A stretch of 64,000 nt of DNA from Aegilops tauschii subsp. strangulata (GCF_002575655.3 NC_053037.3:451205793-451269792), one strand, 5' to 3'; shown: positions 24,590 through 36,716, counted from the first letter of the stretch. Numbers and translations: made by a program. Notes: generated from the sequence alone by a model not told the origin.

Positions 24590-25134
24590 TGTAAGTGCAT
24601 CTAGTGCCACCCCTAGTTGGTTTTGGAGTATTGATGACAAACCTGGTTGAGGGACTAATGTGTTTGTGAGAATTGCAGGATAACACAGGTAGTAGTCCCT
24701 CATTGATTCGGTTGACCTACCGGAGATGACCCCTAAAAATGTGTGAAGACATTGAAGACAATGGTGGTATGTGAAGATATTCACAATGAATATTATGACT
24801 CGAGAAGACCTTCATGTGAAGACTATGGAGTGCGAAGACATAGCTGTTTCGTAGTTCTTTTCTTCTTTGTTGAGTCATAGGAACCACCATACTGTTAAGT
24901 GGGGTCCAAGTAAACAATGTCAGAGTGACTGAAGTGACGCTCAACCAAATCCTAAATCTTCGAGCGAAGACAATGAGAGCAAATCTTATCCAAAGCCGGA
25001 TGAGTCAGCTTTACTTGTAGCCCAAGCTAAGCTGCCGCGTGTGTTTGAAATCTGACCGTTGGAACACGTGTCAGTTCCTTAGTGACCCAGGGTCATTTCG
25101 GACAAATCAGGTCGGGTTGCCTAGTGGCTATACA
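24590..25134 (+). repeat. 5' LTR of the Maximus-type copia, upstream part
   Basis: Starts TGTAAGTGCATCTAGTGCC and runs to GTGGCTATACA, where CACTA-2 has inserted. This is the U3 promoter segment; it ends within the TATA box. Confidence 0.88.
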
Positions 25135-25340
25135 CACTACAAAAAAAACACTTCCATGATGATATGTGTTTGTCACAGTAGGTCACGTTTTTTGTCATGC
25201 ATGTACATCCATGACAAATTTATGACAGAATCAAGATAGTCATACCTGTGCTGTCGTAGAAGTGTTCCATGACATTACCAAAATTATCATCACGGAAGTG
25301 TCCACTTCCATGACGATAAATCGCGCGTCACAGAAGTGCT
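25135..25340. repeat. CACTA-2 left terminus with inverted repeats
   Basis: Repeats of CACTTCCATGA and GTCATGGAAGTG variants. The clearest is a 14-bp hairpin with a 2-nt loop at 25,287-25,316 (TCATCACGGAAGTG / CACTTCCATGACGA). Related motifs recur at the right end near 54,320-54,420. Probable transposase-binding region. Confidence 0.75.
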
Positions 25341-25559
25341 TTCGTCAAGGGTGACCGACACGTGGCATCCACCGTAACGGAACGCCGGTAAGCTATCGGG
25401 TCGGATTTTGGATCCGATAACCCGTTAACAGCCCTGACCAATGGGAAATTTCCACGTGTAAAATTCTGATTGGCCGAAGGGAACACCTGTCAGCTCGTCA
25501 GTGGGCCAGATGTCGCCCGTCCATTGGAGGAGACATGCCTATGATACGTCGACACGTGG

Positions 25560-26480
25560 CTGGGCCCAACAGAGGCCCATATAGGTTAAAAAGGCTGCCC
25601 AGTCAAAGGCCCGTAGAACTTAATCAGGTACTAGTGGGCCAGCCCAATAACGGCCTGCTTAATAAAGGCCCATTTACGGCCCGAAGCCAGATCTGGCCCG
25701 TTAATTGTTCGCCCGATATTTGGGCCCATTTACGGCCCGAAGCCAAATCTGGCCCGTTAATTGTTTGCCCAATATTTGGGCCCATTTGCGGCCCGAAGCC
25801 AGATTTGGCCCATTAATTGTTCGCCGAATATTTGGGCCCAACTACAGCCCAGTGACTTTCAGCCTGTTAGAGGCCTGATGTAGACATGGGCCCATTTCAG
25901 CCCAGTGTGACTTTCGGCCTGGGAATGGCCCGTGCTGCCCATGGGCCATATATGGTCCGATGGGACATCGGGCCCACTAACGGCCCGTGCTAAAGGTGGC
26001 AACAGTTAAGCCCAACGTGACTTTGGGCCTGTTAAAGGCATGTCGCGTAATTCGGCCCGTTGATGCCTGTGCTAAGCTTTCGGCCTCTTAAAGGCCCATG
26101 ATATCAGTGGGCCAACTAAGGCCCAAGATATGTTTCGGCCTGGTAACGGCCCATGAGCTAACTGGGCCCAAAACGGCCTGGTCTACATTTCAGCCTGCTG
26201 AAGGCCCGTCGACGACTAGTGAAAATTGAGGCCCAACATGCATTTTGGCCTGCTAAAGGCCCGTGGTTTCATCTCGGCCGTAATAGGCCAGTACAATATT
26301 CAGCTTGTTAATGGCCCAACGCTACCTGGGCCAAACTAAGCGCTGGGTCGACAAAAGGCCCAACTAAAATATAGGCCGGTGTAAGTTTGGGCCTGGCGCA
26401 ATGTGTGAAGGCCCTAATCATTCGGGCCCAAGAAAGACGCAGGCCGGCCCAATTGTGGCCCGCTAAAAACCTGGCCCGTT
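25560..26480. repeat. GGCCC array, left subterminal region of CACTA-2
   Basis: Dozens of GGCCCRTT, GGGCC and GGCCTG motifs spaced roughly 15-30 bp over 0.9 kb. The best preserved part (25,668-25,850) is a tandem repeat of about 56 bp containing GGCCCATTTACGGCCCGAAG. Further right the units decay but the GGCCC core persists. No gene is present. Confidence 0.8.
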
Positions 26481-26774
26481 AGAGTCGAATGTTTCGGTCC
26501 GGTCGACTACATCTGATTTTTTTTAGATAGCGAATGATGGCAGTAACTAGTAGGAATTAAGAACAAACCTACTCTATACAATAAAGAAATTACGGCATAG
26601 TAACTAAGAATAAACCTACACTATACAATAAAGGATTTAAGGTATATTACATCCACTGGGCATCGAAGTTCGCCACCAGTGATCCTAAAGCGCAACGAAT
26701 AAGTAGATTACAAAAACTGGGCACCATTGCAGCGTAAATAAATAATACTGAACCGAGACCACTTCCAAGACAGT

Positions 26775-29771
26775 TCAAGAAAGGTTAGCCTTGCGGGGGA
26801 ACTGCTGCGCAAGCTGCTGAGCAAGGCTGTGAGACCGGCCTAGCATGTCGGTCATAGCTTCCAGGTGTAGCTGTTTAGCGATGAGGTTCTCATTGGTGTT
26901 CTCCGCAATCTTTCTTAGAGATAGGACTTCAAGTCGAAGTTGAGTTGTAGAATGCCTTTCTGCTAGAACTTGGGACTGAAGAAGTCGAACTGATTCAGAC
27001 AACGAATTCCGTGAGCTTGTCTGACTGTTAGTCTCAAGTAACTTGAACACTGCATCAAGACAAGACTTTGGGGTTGTCTCGCTATCTTCAAGATGTTTTG
27101 CCTTCTTTGCTGCAATATATGTTGGGTTTGTCTCACAGCCTTCAGCAGACTTGTGCATGCCATCAGGCATATCACCCTGAAACAAAGCAGAGAGATGACA
27201 GGTTTTGCACGTGTATAAACAAAGATGATAATTGTTCTGTCAATTCTATCCAATTTCAAATTAGAAAATAAAGAGTAAGTTCAAAATATCAATAGCATAA
27301 TTTGGCATTGTTTATAATGCGGGGAGCTTCACCACACTACTGGATTACCATGTCAACATAACAAGCATAGATGAAGGGCAAAGAAAATCATTGTATCTAT
27401 TTTGGATAATGTGCATGGCATGTTGTTCATATCATCAGCCACATCAGTAAGATAAAACAGGAGATGACAAGGTGCAAACGTGGGCTGCTTCACCACACAC
27501 TGGATTATAGATCCACAAAAACAAGCATACATATAGGGAGTATTAAGTAATGTGCATGGTATGAATAAGGAATTTGGTTTTACAAGTAAAACTTAGAACT
27601 TACGGTTCTTACGAACATGCATTTTGGTAGAAACAGCAAACTAAATAGCAGTAAACGATAGGGTGTATGAGCAAATTAAATAGCAGTTGAGGATAAAGGC
27701 TTTAGAAGGACTGACTTACATTAACAGTTAACACCGGCTTTATAATGCCCTTCTCCATGTCAAGGGAAGGATAACTCAAGAATTTTAGCACAGAATCTTC
27801 TTCATAAGCATTGCCTGTACTCTACATTTTGTAGAGAGTAATTATAGATATGATAATACTGGAAGGGAGAGAGGATAATGAAGATAAGATGCAGATTGAT
27901 GCTACATAATCAACTACCAATCCCTGGAAGTACAAGCGTTATAGGACAAAATATACTGACAAGAGCAATGGGCTACACTTCTGCACTGGCATTGTCTGTG
28001 TATTCTACTTGTTGGTAAGATTAAATATAGATCTAATCTTTTTTAGTAAATGGTGGGCGAGGGAGATAAGATGCAGAATGCTACAAAATGAACCAATCCC
28101 TCTTCCCATAATACAAGAGTGTTTTGAACACTGGTGTACTGTACAAAACGTTCTTATATTATGGGACGGAGGGAGTAGCTGTTAATGTAAGTACAGTGAT
28201 AGACCACGTTCAGTCCTTACAAGAGGACTACAGAGCTAAACCTCTTCAAAAGCATTGGGTTGATTCTAAATTTATGTAAGAGTCCATACGGATCTTATAA
28301 TGTCCACCAAATGGACGATTACGAGGCTAACATGTGCAGTGATGCTACATAATCAAACAGCTATGAAAGTAAGTATGGTCATACAGGGCAAGAGGTACTC
28401 ACAAGAGCAATGCAGTGTGCAGTATAGTTGCAAGATTCTGTGGTCCCTTGAGAACGAATGTTCTTCTGCTAACAGTTTTCGTACAAGTGAGACATTAAGG
28501 CAAATGCACAAATGTAGTTCAAATTGTGATGTGATATCATAGACAATACCTTACGCTGCAGCCGAGACCAATGTGTAACAAGATTATTCCAGTCACCGTC
28601 GGATAAATGTAGCACCAGAGACTTTATAGAAATTTCGTTCAGAGGCTTGCCATCGAAGTGCGCTTGCCTCGGGTAGGAACGATACTTCATCAATGAGTGC
28701 TTGAAAAGCGCAACCAACCCTTGCTCGTCATCACAATCCAGTTTGCTCCTCGCCTATTTAAAAGAATGAAATCTTGTGTCTTCTGTCAGCAGAAACATAT
28801 GCAGTAATGACCATAAATAACATTAGTACATTACTTACGCGTAAGTTGCGGAGGAAGACTGGAAATTGTTCTGTGTCTGCGGTATAATCTTTCCATGAAG
28901 GAAAGATGCGCACAAAGTTCCTGACAACAACATAAGCTTCGTCTTCTAAACTGGGAAGAAATGGAACAGGGGTCCTATTTGCTGCAATTGGGGCTCTCTC
29001 TGGTTCGAAAAGGGATTTGGCAACTGGATTTGGTGTACTCTTTGCTGGAATGGGGGTTTTGCGTCGTACAGCTGGTGCTATGTCAACTGGCATAATCATA
29101 CTGTTTGCTGCAGTTGGGGTCTGCTGAGTTGGGGCATCAGAAATGACCAGTGTAGTAGGGCTAGACTCTGCTAGAGTTGGGGTATTTTGTGGGTCGGGTG
29201 ATATTGCAACTACACCTAATGGGCTATTATATTTATCAGGTGCCACTAAATTTTCCAAATACTTTGCTTGTGCTCCTCCACGATCACCAATCGCCCTCTT
29301 CCTTTTGAACTTCTGATACACAAGAACAACATTTGAATGGATAAATATGGTATGATGACAGATGGAATATGTACTGAAAATGGATAGGCAGGGCGTATTC
29401 ACATACACGATGTGTAAACTAAGCTAATGGCAGTTCAACAAAGTAGAAGCAATGCAAAGCATCAGTTGCAAGATATGTGCGAGCAATGTAACCTTGGAAA
29501 GTTAGGGCAAGTACCTTGATGGGTGAATAAGATAGGGCATCTTCCTCTGACTCCTCCACTAGGGAGCTACATTGACTTAGGTCTCCCTCTAGCTCAGAAT
29601 CACTGTTAGGATCATATTCTGAGCATGAATCTGTAGGTGGAGAGCGTTTGCAATGCATTGCATCCAGACTTGATTTCAGTCCCTTAATGCCAAGTTTGAA
29701 AGCCATGGCATTGTTCTGCTTTATTCTTTTCATGCGCGCAAGCTCATAATCATTATGATGCTGTTCAGAAT
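26775..29771 (-). CDS. CACTA ORF1/TNP1-like gene, six consecutive exons (5' exons unresolved)
   Basis: Minus-strand exons: 29,771-29,515, 29,312-28,839, 28,753-28,550, 28,465-28,403, 27,821-27,720 and 27,176-26,775 (stop). All introns have GT...AG ends and the frame stays open throughout, giving about 500 residues. Residues 1-86 are basic then acidic (NDYELARMKRIKQNN; EESEEDAL). Residues 87-244 are Pro/Thr-rich and end in FPSWKDYTADTEQFPVFL. Residues 245-333 contain DWNNLVTHW and KNIRSQ, resembling the plant Ptta/En-Spm Transposase_24 domain. The last exon is a coiled coil (SVRLLQSQVLAERHS to HLEAMTDML). Such ORF1 proteins are thought to bind transposon ends. A tentative upstream exon ends at 30,479. 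Family assignment is by pattern only. Confidence 0.65.
28096..28175. mobile_element. Stowaway MITE in an ORF1 intron
   Basis: About 80 bp. The right end is the inverse of CTCCCTCCGTCCCATAATAT and the left end a decayed copy; TA follows at 28,176. It lies between exons of the ORF1-like gene. Confidence 0.75.
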
Positions 29772-32700
29772 CTGAGATTCATGAAAACATAAAAAGTAGT
29801 CAGATTATCTATGGAATGCATTGCGGAATCAACTCGGAGAGTGTCTCCCTATAAACCCCTGCATATGCAAAGTTCACCTCCCCAACCGTGCTGACCAGAC
29901 CACACACAGAAATAGAAACCCCTTATGTCTCTATAATAGGCAGGCACACATTTCAAAACTAAAGTAGGAACATTAGAATCATATGAAATTCGTATTTGAA
30001 CAAATAAACTAAGCAATTATGAGTGGCGTAATGTTTAGCTTCAAGGGTGGAGTGTTGGTAGTGCGACACAAAGCAAGTAGGCAGATTGTATTCCATGTAA
30101 AAGATCGAAACCTATGTAAAAGCTGGAAATGACACTTTCTTTCTATACAATGCAGTGTCCGTTACCCACACATGATGGAAGAGATCACATAGAGAAATAC
30201 TATTCACTCATGTCTACGGTTCCAGTATTTAGAAACAGGGTGGCCCACCCTAAAAGAATATTGACAACAAATATGACAAGGCAAGCATAGATGTAGTGAA
30301 TCAATCATTTACTTGTGAGCTTACTAGGACAAGTATGCAGAATTGTCACTGCAGTAAGAGACCGTCCAAAATCTGAATGAAGAAGTTTGTCTAGCACTTA
30401 TTGTTTGCAACTAATCGATGTGAATAATTGGATATTATATCGAGTGAGTAAGAAAGACAAGTAAAATTGTCAACAAACCTGGCTTGCAGTAGTAATCTGG
30501 GTCAATGTCACTACGACCAACAATCCAAAATGACTAGTTTCTATTCCGAGGACCGGAATTTTGAAAACCCTGTGAACTTTAGAGGTACTAAAGATTACCG
30601 AAATACATCTGAACCATTAAGTGTAGGTAGCACTGAGCACACAACAAACCCTAATGACAGTCCTGCCTAATGAGTAATGAATCAATTAGAAAATGGGTGA
30701 TGAGGAGTGGCTGCTGAGTGTTGAGGACGTATCTCAGGATAAATCGGGTTGGCTTGGTGGGTGCTGCACGCCTGAGCCCTGAACGGACTAGGAAGGTAGG
30801 CACGGCGGCGCGCCCGGGCAGTGGTGACGCTGTTGGGCAAGCGGCTCCTGGCCTCCTGTTAGTCCGGCGTCTCCTCCTAGAGTCATGCCGTCCGGGGACG
30901 GCAAGTCGCCGGCGAGGCAGGCGGCTGGGGGCAAGTAGAGATCGGAAGCGCGCAGCAGAACAGAGGGGAATCGGGGCCTGGGACGACCCAAAATCCCAGG
31001 GTGGGCCGGCCCACCGTGGGCACCCTGTAGAGATACACACCCGAGCGGCGAACATGCATTTTCAAAACTAATTTAGGAACATTTAGCTGACCAATTAAAC
31101 AACTCTGTTTTAATAATATCAGATTCGTATTTGAACAACTAAGCTTGTTTAGCTTGATGGGTGGAGCAGTGTTATTATGACACGAAGCACGTATTCTGAT
31201 CGTATAGTGATCATAAAAGGGGGAAACTCTAAGCATATTTTTTTAGCAAAAGAGGGTTTCCCCTCCGATTTCTATTAAAGAAACCACCACGGAACCAACA
31301 TGATCAATTAAACCCTAAGCATGATCAATTAAACCGTATTATGGCTGTGCCATGGCAGATTTGAAGCTGCAAACCGGAGAAATGATATTTAGCATCCATT
31401 GTTTGCTTCGAACTAAGAACTAAATTCTAAGAGCTGAAAAGAAAGTAGAGTAACCAAGTTAAGATCTATTTTCTGGTTGAGATCAAAAAGTTGAGGAGAT
31501 ATGAAGTACCACCTCTCTTGCGGTGCCGTGTAGGCATCGGGGGTGCGATGGCTGTCGGTGGCGTTGAAGCAGATCTGCGATGGTAGACGGGTGCATCGTG
31601 GGATAAGTCCCGTTGCGGTGGAAGAGAAGGTCGTGTGAGCGGCCCCGGCAAAGAGGACGACGGCGCCGATGAAGCGAGAGGATGCGATGCAAGGCTATTG
31701 GTCCGTCGCCGTGGATGAGAACCGTCCATCTCTAGCAGTGGACGACGCGGTCTTGGTAGGCGCTCCGGCATGGTGGAGGACGGTGGCGATGGATGTGGTG
31801 GAGGACGGCGGCGATGGATGGGGTGGCAGACAGAGGCTGGTGTGGGGATGGGGTGTTCTAGCGCGGACGGTGTATGAATGGGAAAATGGAGGGAGAGGTA
31901 CGGGGAACCATGTTTTTTGGACGCGCCTGTCTGAAATATGGGAAAGTTACGAACTTAGCCCCCGTTTAAAATTTGGACGTCTCGTCGGTTGGGGATAGGA
32001 CGGTAATCTCGGATCTCGCCAATATTTGCCCAGAGCGATTTCGGGCGAGGAGAGGGTGGTTGGCGCCCATGGTTGGCGCCCACGTGTATGAACGGGGCTG
32101 ACAGGTAGGGCGGTTGTGTCACGTCTGAGTGAAGTTACAAACCTGCCCCTATTGAAAATATTTGCCTACATCGATTTTGGCCGAGTCGAGTTTGTTTTGC
32201 CGCCCACCGTGTATGAATGGGGAATGGAGGAAGAAACAGAGGTCTTTCGGACAAGCTTGAATCAAATGAGTTTTGCCGCCCATGTTTGACGCCCACCGTG
32301 TCGGAATGGGCTCAGAGGCGGTCGTGTCACGTCTAATTGAAGTTACTAACCTACTCCTCTTTAGAGCAGTGGAAATCGGGCCGATGGATTGTTCGTGTAA
32401 TGGGTAGACAGTAATTTCCATCTCCCAAACACTTGGCTTCGGGCAGCCGACGTGGGAGTGGACATTTTGCTGCTTCTTTCAAATTTTGGGACAATAAGCA
32501 TCCACGTTTACCCTGGCAACTAAATTCAAATCCATCTATACTACTACTATTGCTGAATGCACATTCAGCCCGAATGGCATATTTGTAGGTCTGGCACAGC
32601 AATCCAAATGAAATGTCTCCGAGTCTTATCAATTAATACAGACTTGTGCTCAAATAAAATTACAAACCAAAAAACAAAAACAAAACAATTATTACATGAT

Positions 32701-32772
32701 CTCTAAAACAAATGGTTTGATTGATTACATGAACAGACAACACAAAGGTTATTCAACTATGGAAAGAACATT
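29772..32772. other. CACTA-2 interior upstream of ORF1, no firm gene
   Basis: Contains two GC-rich islands (30,770-31,020 and 31,500-31,860) that could be first exons or promoters of the minus-strand ORF1 gene. One minus-strand frame from 31,771 runs about 90 codons to a GT at AAGAGAG|GTGGTA. At 31,850-32,400 a decayed repeat with GGTGTATGAATGGG and GTCACGTCT motifs appears two to three times. Coding potential is not proven. Confidence 0.4.
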
Positions 32773-33090
32773 TCACCTATGATTTACCAAGTAGGAATTT
32801 AATTTCCTTTTTTCCTTCAGGACCTTAACAATCTGGTCAGTCTCAGCTTGCTTCGTTTTGAAATCCACCAAATATTTAATGGTTGTCTTGAGTACTGCTT
32901 GTGATTGTGCTGTTTGCTTCCTCAACATGTCAACTTCATCTCTAAGTGCAGAAGCAGAATCTCTTTCTACCACTAGTTTAGCCTCAAGAGCATCAGCAGT
33001 TGGCAATTTATAATGCACGATTGGGCCGGTGCCACTGCTATGGGATGATGCAACGTCCATGGGGACCTCGCTCTTTGATCTTGGGCTAAC
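32773..33090 (-). pseudogene. Coiled-coil terminal exon of a second ORF1-like gene
   Basis: Minus-strand frame beginning after an acceptor AAAACAG at 33,091 and ending with a stop at 32,773 (105 residues). It contains ADALEAKLVVERDSASALRD, then DMLRKQ and a Lys-rich coil. The layout resembles the last exon of the ORF1 gene at 26,775. Candidate upstream exons at 33,480-33,592 and 35,313-35,440 suggest a duplicated, partly decayed second gene. Whether it is expressed is unknown. Confidence 0.45.
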
Positions 33091-33479
33091 CTGTTTTGCC
33101 ATTAAAGTTCCGATTGGATTCAGAAAAGTTGAAGTTAGCAAAACATCTCAACTGGGAGTTATAACAGCAAACCAAATAAACAAAAAAGGAATTAAAGAGT
33201 TTCAATTCGATGCTGAAAAGTAGTTATTAACATCATTGTAACCCGTTGTTGCAGCAGCAAAGCAGTTAAACAAACAAGTAGATATTTAAGTTAAGGCAAA
33301 TAGGTAATTCTTAACAGTAAGTATCAAACACATAGATAGGCGCAGTCTACAATATGATTAACAGGTTGTGCCATTATGTAATCAGTAGCAAACTAAATTA
33401 AGCCAAGCAACGTAATTGAACAATTTTGCAATAAGTGGCTAACTAAAATTCCGAGAAGCAGGTAACTGAACTTATGCTA

Positions 33480-33592
33480 GTTCTTTGTACAGGCACACTG
33501 CAACTTCTTTTTCGCTTACAAGGTTGTACGAAGGAGTCCATGGCATCAATTGCTTGGATACGCAGTCCCAATACTTCTTTCTTCCCACACTG
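33480..33592 (-). pseudogene. Decayed duplicate of an exon (donor GT changed to AT)
   Basis: Minus strand encodes GLRIQAIDAMDSF, CKRKRSCSVPVQRTS, then a would-be donor ATAAGT. It is paralogous to the exon at 35,313-35,440, where the donor is GTAAGT. Surrounding sequence (33,480-33,660 versus 35,300-35,510) is also related. Confidence 0.5.
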
Positions 33593-34321
33593 CATGGGTA
33601 AGTCGAATGGTTAATCTGGTAAGATGGTGCGTCCTTGATATGTTATATGAGGACGTGTAGTGAGACTAGTTGTAGCCAAACACATCACACTGGCTTTTAC
33701 TGTATATTTCATGCGATTACTTTTGGCATATCGAGATCTAAGCAATCTACAATAGGATGAAAAGACTGGCATCCTTCACATTATTGGCGAACTCAGTTCA
33801 TAGAAACAAGCAATTCAACCATTCTGTGGTTAAATCAAAAGCGCCACTGGAATATTTTTCACTATCCAATCATACACGCAAAAAGGGGCGACGCCACCAT
33901 AGGGGCTGGTATGGGCGGCCACCTCAGGTGGCTGGAAAGTGTGCACCTAGTTTGAGTCGTGCAGGTTGGCCCACGCTAGTTTTGTTCGTCCCAACGCACG
34001 AGCAAGCAATGTAAAAAATGAAGAAAAATGTTTCAATTTGGATGGGACAATAACATAAGTGCAAGGCATGCCCTATAGCAGGCTCGCGGCCCAAACGAGC
34101 GCCTCCCATATTGATCGACAGCGGGAAAAATCCCAATTCATTCGCTCCAGCCTCCAGTTTGGTTCGCTCCTAACCTAGCCGCCGCTGGACAGACCGACAC
34201 AGCACTTCCTCGCGCCCTCGTTGGAGGGCGGTCGCCGGGCTTCAAGCGAACGGAAGGACAAGAAGATGAAGACCCAACCCTGGGTGTAGCCTGCGTGGGA
34301 GGTAGCGGCGGCAACACGGCC

Positions 34322-34727
34322 ATGGCATCGAGCTTGCGCAAACGGACAGTCGCAGCTTGCAAGAGTAGCATGCGCAACGAGCAGGTACATCACATCCTTG
34401 ATTATATCTAATTCAACTCTTCAATTTCTGGCCAATAGTTAAACCTAACGGTGTTGTAAAACTGCTTGTATGTAGGGAATCTATGAGAAAATGAAACCAA
34501 TTTCTACTTATTTTATAACTCCCCCAATCAATACTGAACTAACTGAATCTGATGTATCTAATCAAGTTTCCGGTGCAAACATACAAGCTCATGTTGTTCT
34601 TGAGCCTGAAGTGTCTAATGAACAGACTGCTAATGAAGGATTTGATGCAAACATTTTACATGCTCTTGGTGATGAACATATAGTGTCTAATGGGGGATCT
34701 CATGCAAGCATTTTGCAAGCTCATTGA
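34322..34727 (+). CDS. Small two-exon gene of unknown function
   Basis: Exon 1 at 34,322-34,384 encodes MASSLRKRTVAACKSSMRNE and ends CAG|GTACAT. Exon 2 at 34,476-34,727 follows TATGTAG and encodes GIYEKMKPISTYFITPP, then about three imperfect repeats around VSN..ANI, ending at TGA. The total is 104 residues. The N-terminus is basic and the rest acidic. The KMKPISTYF segment slightly resembles the start of hAT-type transposase N-termini (basic stretch then a phosphoacceptor-rich tail), and decayed sequence downstream (about 34,730-35,060) could be the rest of such a gene. Weakly supported. Confidence 0.35.
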
Positions 34728-35312
34728 AGGATTTAGTGTCTAATGATGATCTACTATGTTGAGAGAGACAGAGATTTGCAGGCATTGATGACAAGCAAAT
34801 TATAGTGCATTTTCATAGCTTGAGGAAACGTCGAGGCCATCTACCAGAAAGTCCCCATATCATGACAACATAGCATAAATACTTTTCTAATCTGTTGTTT
34901 GAAACTATTGGCATACTTGTGAAGGATAGATATATTGATATGCAGTTTGCGCACTGGTTATACGTGCAATTACACTTCGATATTTTCAGCCAGAGAACGA
35001 ATAATTCAAGCAGGTACATACCATGTTTGTAGTCCTTGTACACCATGTTGCATTTTGTGTTTTCTGGTGCTTGCATCATTTAGTGTTTATAATCTGAACT
35101 AGTTTATAATCTGAACTACTTTGGATCATTAGCTGGTTTTCAAAGTGCATGTAGCTTCACATTTCTCAAGTTATGTTGATTTCCGGAGTGCAAGTGCCTT
35201 CGTATTTTTTAAGTTAAATGTTCGCCCCTGTTGACTTGAATTCATGGATCAGCCACTGCACACAAATCATACACGAATGCCAGTATGAATTAAATGAAAT
35301 GCAGGGACTTAC

Positions 35313-35440
35313 GCTAGCTCGTTGTATAGGCTCACTGCAGCTCTGCTTGCGCTTGGGATGTTCCATGTACAAGTCCAAGTTACCACTTGCTTGGATGTGC
35401 AGGCCTTGTGCTCCTTGCATCCCCCTCTGCATTTTTGACA
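35313..35440 (-). CDS. Candidate exon with KRK-SCS motif (CACTA-2, unknown gene)
   Basis: Minus-strand frame GLHIQASGNLDLYMEHPKRK, QSCSEPIQRAS, followed by a consensus donor GTAAGT. A decayed copy lies at 33,480-33,592. Conserved positions are G-L-x-I-Q-A, K-R-K-x-S-C-S-x-P-x-Q-R-x-S. The KRK cluster could be a nuclear signal. Neighbouring exons were not resolved; the GC-rich block at 35,700-36,230 upstream may be the promoter and first exon. Confidence 0.4.
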
Positions 35441-35699
35441 CGGCAAATGGTTGATCAAATAAGAGGAATCGACCTTGATGTTGTACCGGAGGACAGATAC
35501 TTACAAGGTTATACGGGTGTGCAGGATGTGTACCAGATCCCGTAGCGCCGTCATGCTTCGCTAAAAAATGGATTTTCTTGTTTCAGATGATATCTCCAGA
35601 AGAAATAAGAGTTAAAGTCAGAGTTGCATAGGCGTGTAAGCTAAGAGAGCAGTGAAAGGATATCCAAACATCGTCGGAACAGTGCACAAGGGAGTGATG

Positions 35700-36230
35700 T
35701 GTGGATACCTAGTTCGGGCCGGCGTTTGGGCATGCTCGCCTAGCTAGAGTGCGGGTCACTTCAGAGCCGTTGAGGGTGATGCGCTGGCGTTGGCTGGCCG
35801 CGCACGGATGCAGATCTTGAGTGGCAGCGGAGCGCTAGGATGCGGTGGACGAGACCGTTGGTGAAGCCCCAACAGCCTCGGGGAGCGGAGGTGCGACGAT
35901 GTGCTCGGTGAAGTAGCCCCGGTGAGCTGGGAGACGGCGTCGGTGAAGCGCACCTGATGCGGTGGAACTCGGTGTCTGTGAGGCACGTCGGTTGTGGCGG
36001 CGACCACCCGGTGCGGTGGACGAGGGCGTAGATGAGGTAGCTCCGGTGCGGTGGTGAAGCGCGACCGTCGTCTTCGTCGTTGTCGTCCGGCACAGAGGTG
36101 GGGAACGGTGGGGAAAGAGATGAGATGAGGGGCGATTCGAGGGTTGGCGGCGAATTAGGGATTTGAGCAATCTGGGCGCGGAAGGGGACGGTGGAGAAGA
36201 GAGATTTTGCAGGGCTGGAATTGGGGCCGC
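35700..36230. other. GC-rich block with short tandem repeats
   Basis: Repeats of a GTGCGGTGG / GGTGAAGCGC pattern. Open frames exist on both strands and in several phases, so none is convincing. It may be the 5' end of the minus-strand exon set at 32,773-35,440. Confidence 0.4.
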
Positions 36231-36612
36231 CAGATATTACAATCCGAAACGTGGAAGTGCGAACTTATATTGCCGTCGTCCTTTTTTGGGGCGGGAGGGG
36301 GGTGGGTGGCTGGGTGCTACGCGTCCGTCCGACACACGCGACCACCCCGACAGGACTATGCTTCGGTGCCTTAAGGCACCTGCCTTTGTGTCCATGACAT
36401 GTGGGCCCAACAGGTGGCTCGCCCACATGTCAGTGACCCAAAGGCAGTTGCCTTTAAGGCACCGAAGCAGCGTCCACCCCGACATGACCCTGGTCTGCCT
36501 GGTGCGCCTACATTTGAGAATGCAAACGAATCTTCTTTCATTTGCAAACGAATCTGTATGTATTACCATGCCCGTGTTTTCCTTGCAATAATTAGTCATT
36601 CGAAACGAGATA

Positions 36613-36716
36613 CTCCATCCGTTCACTTTTGTAAGTCGTTTCAGACAACTTAAAATGAACTGTTTTGCACATTGTCTGAAATGTCTTCAAGGTCTTATAA
36701 AAGTGAACAGAGGGAG
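36613..36716. mobile_element. Stowaway MITE
   Basis: 104 bp, CTCCATCCGTTCACTTTTGT at the left and its inverse at the right, flanked by TA (36,611-36,612 and 36,717-36,718). It lies in copy 1 of the segmental duplication and is absent from copy 2. Confidence 0.88.

Noticed and set aside
25535..25816. 93-codon ORF in the GGCCC array
   Set aside because: Repeated peptide follows the 56-bp DNA unit; not a gene.
30651..31071. ORFs of 117-134 codons on both strands
   Set aside because: GC-rich island with equally long frames on each strand. May hold a first exon of the ORF1 gene, but nothing identifies which frame.
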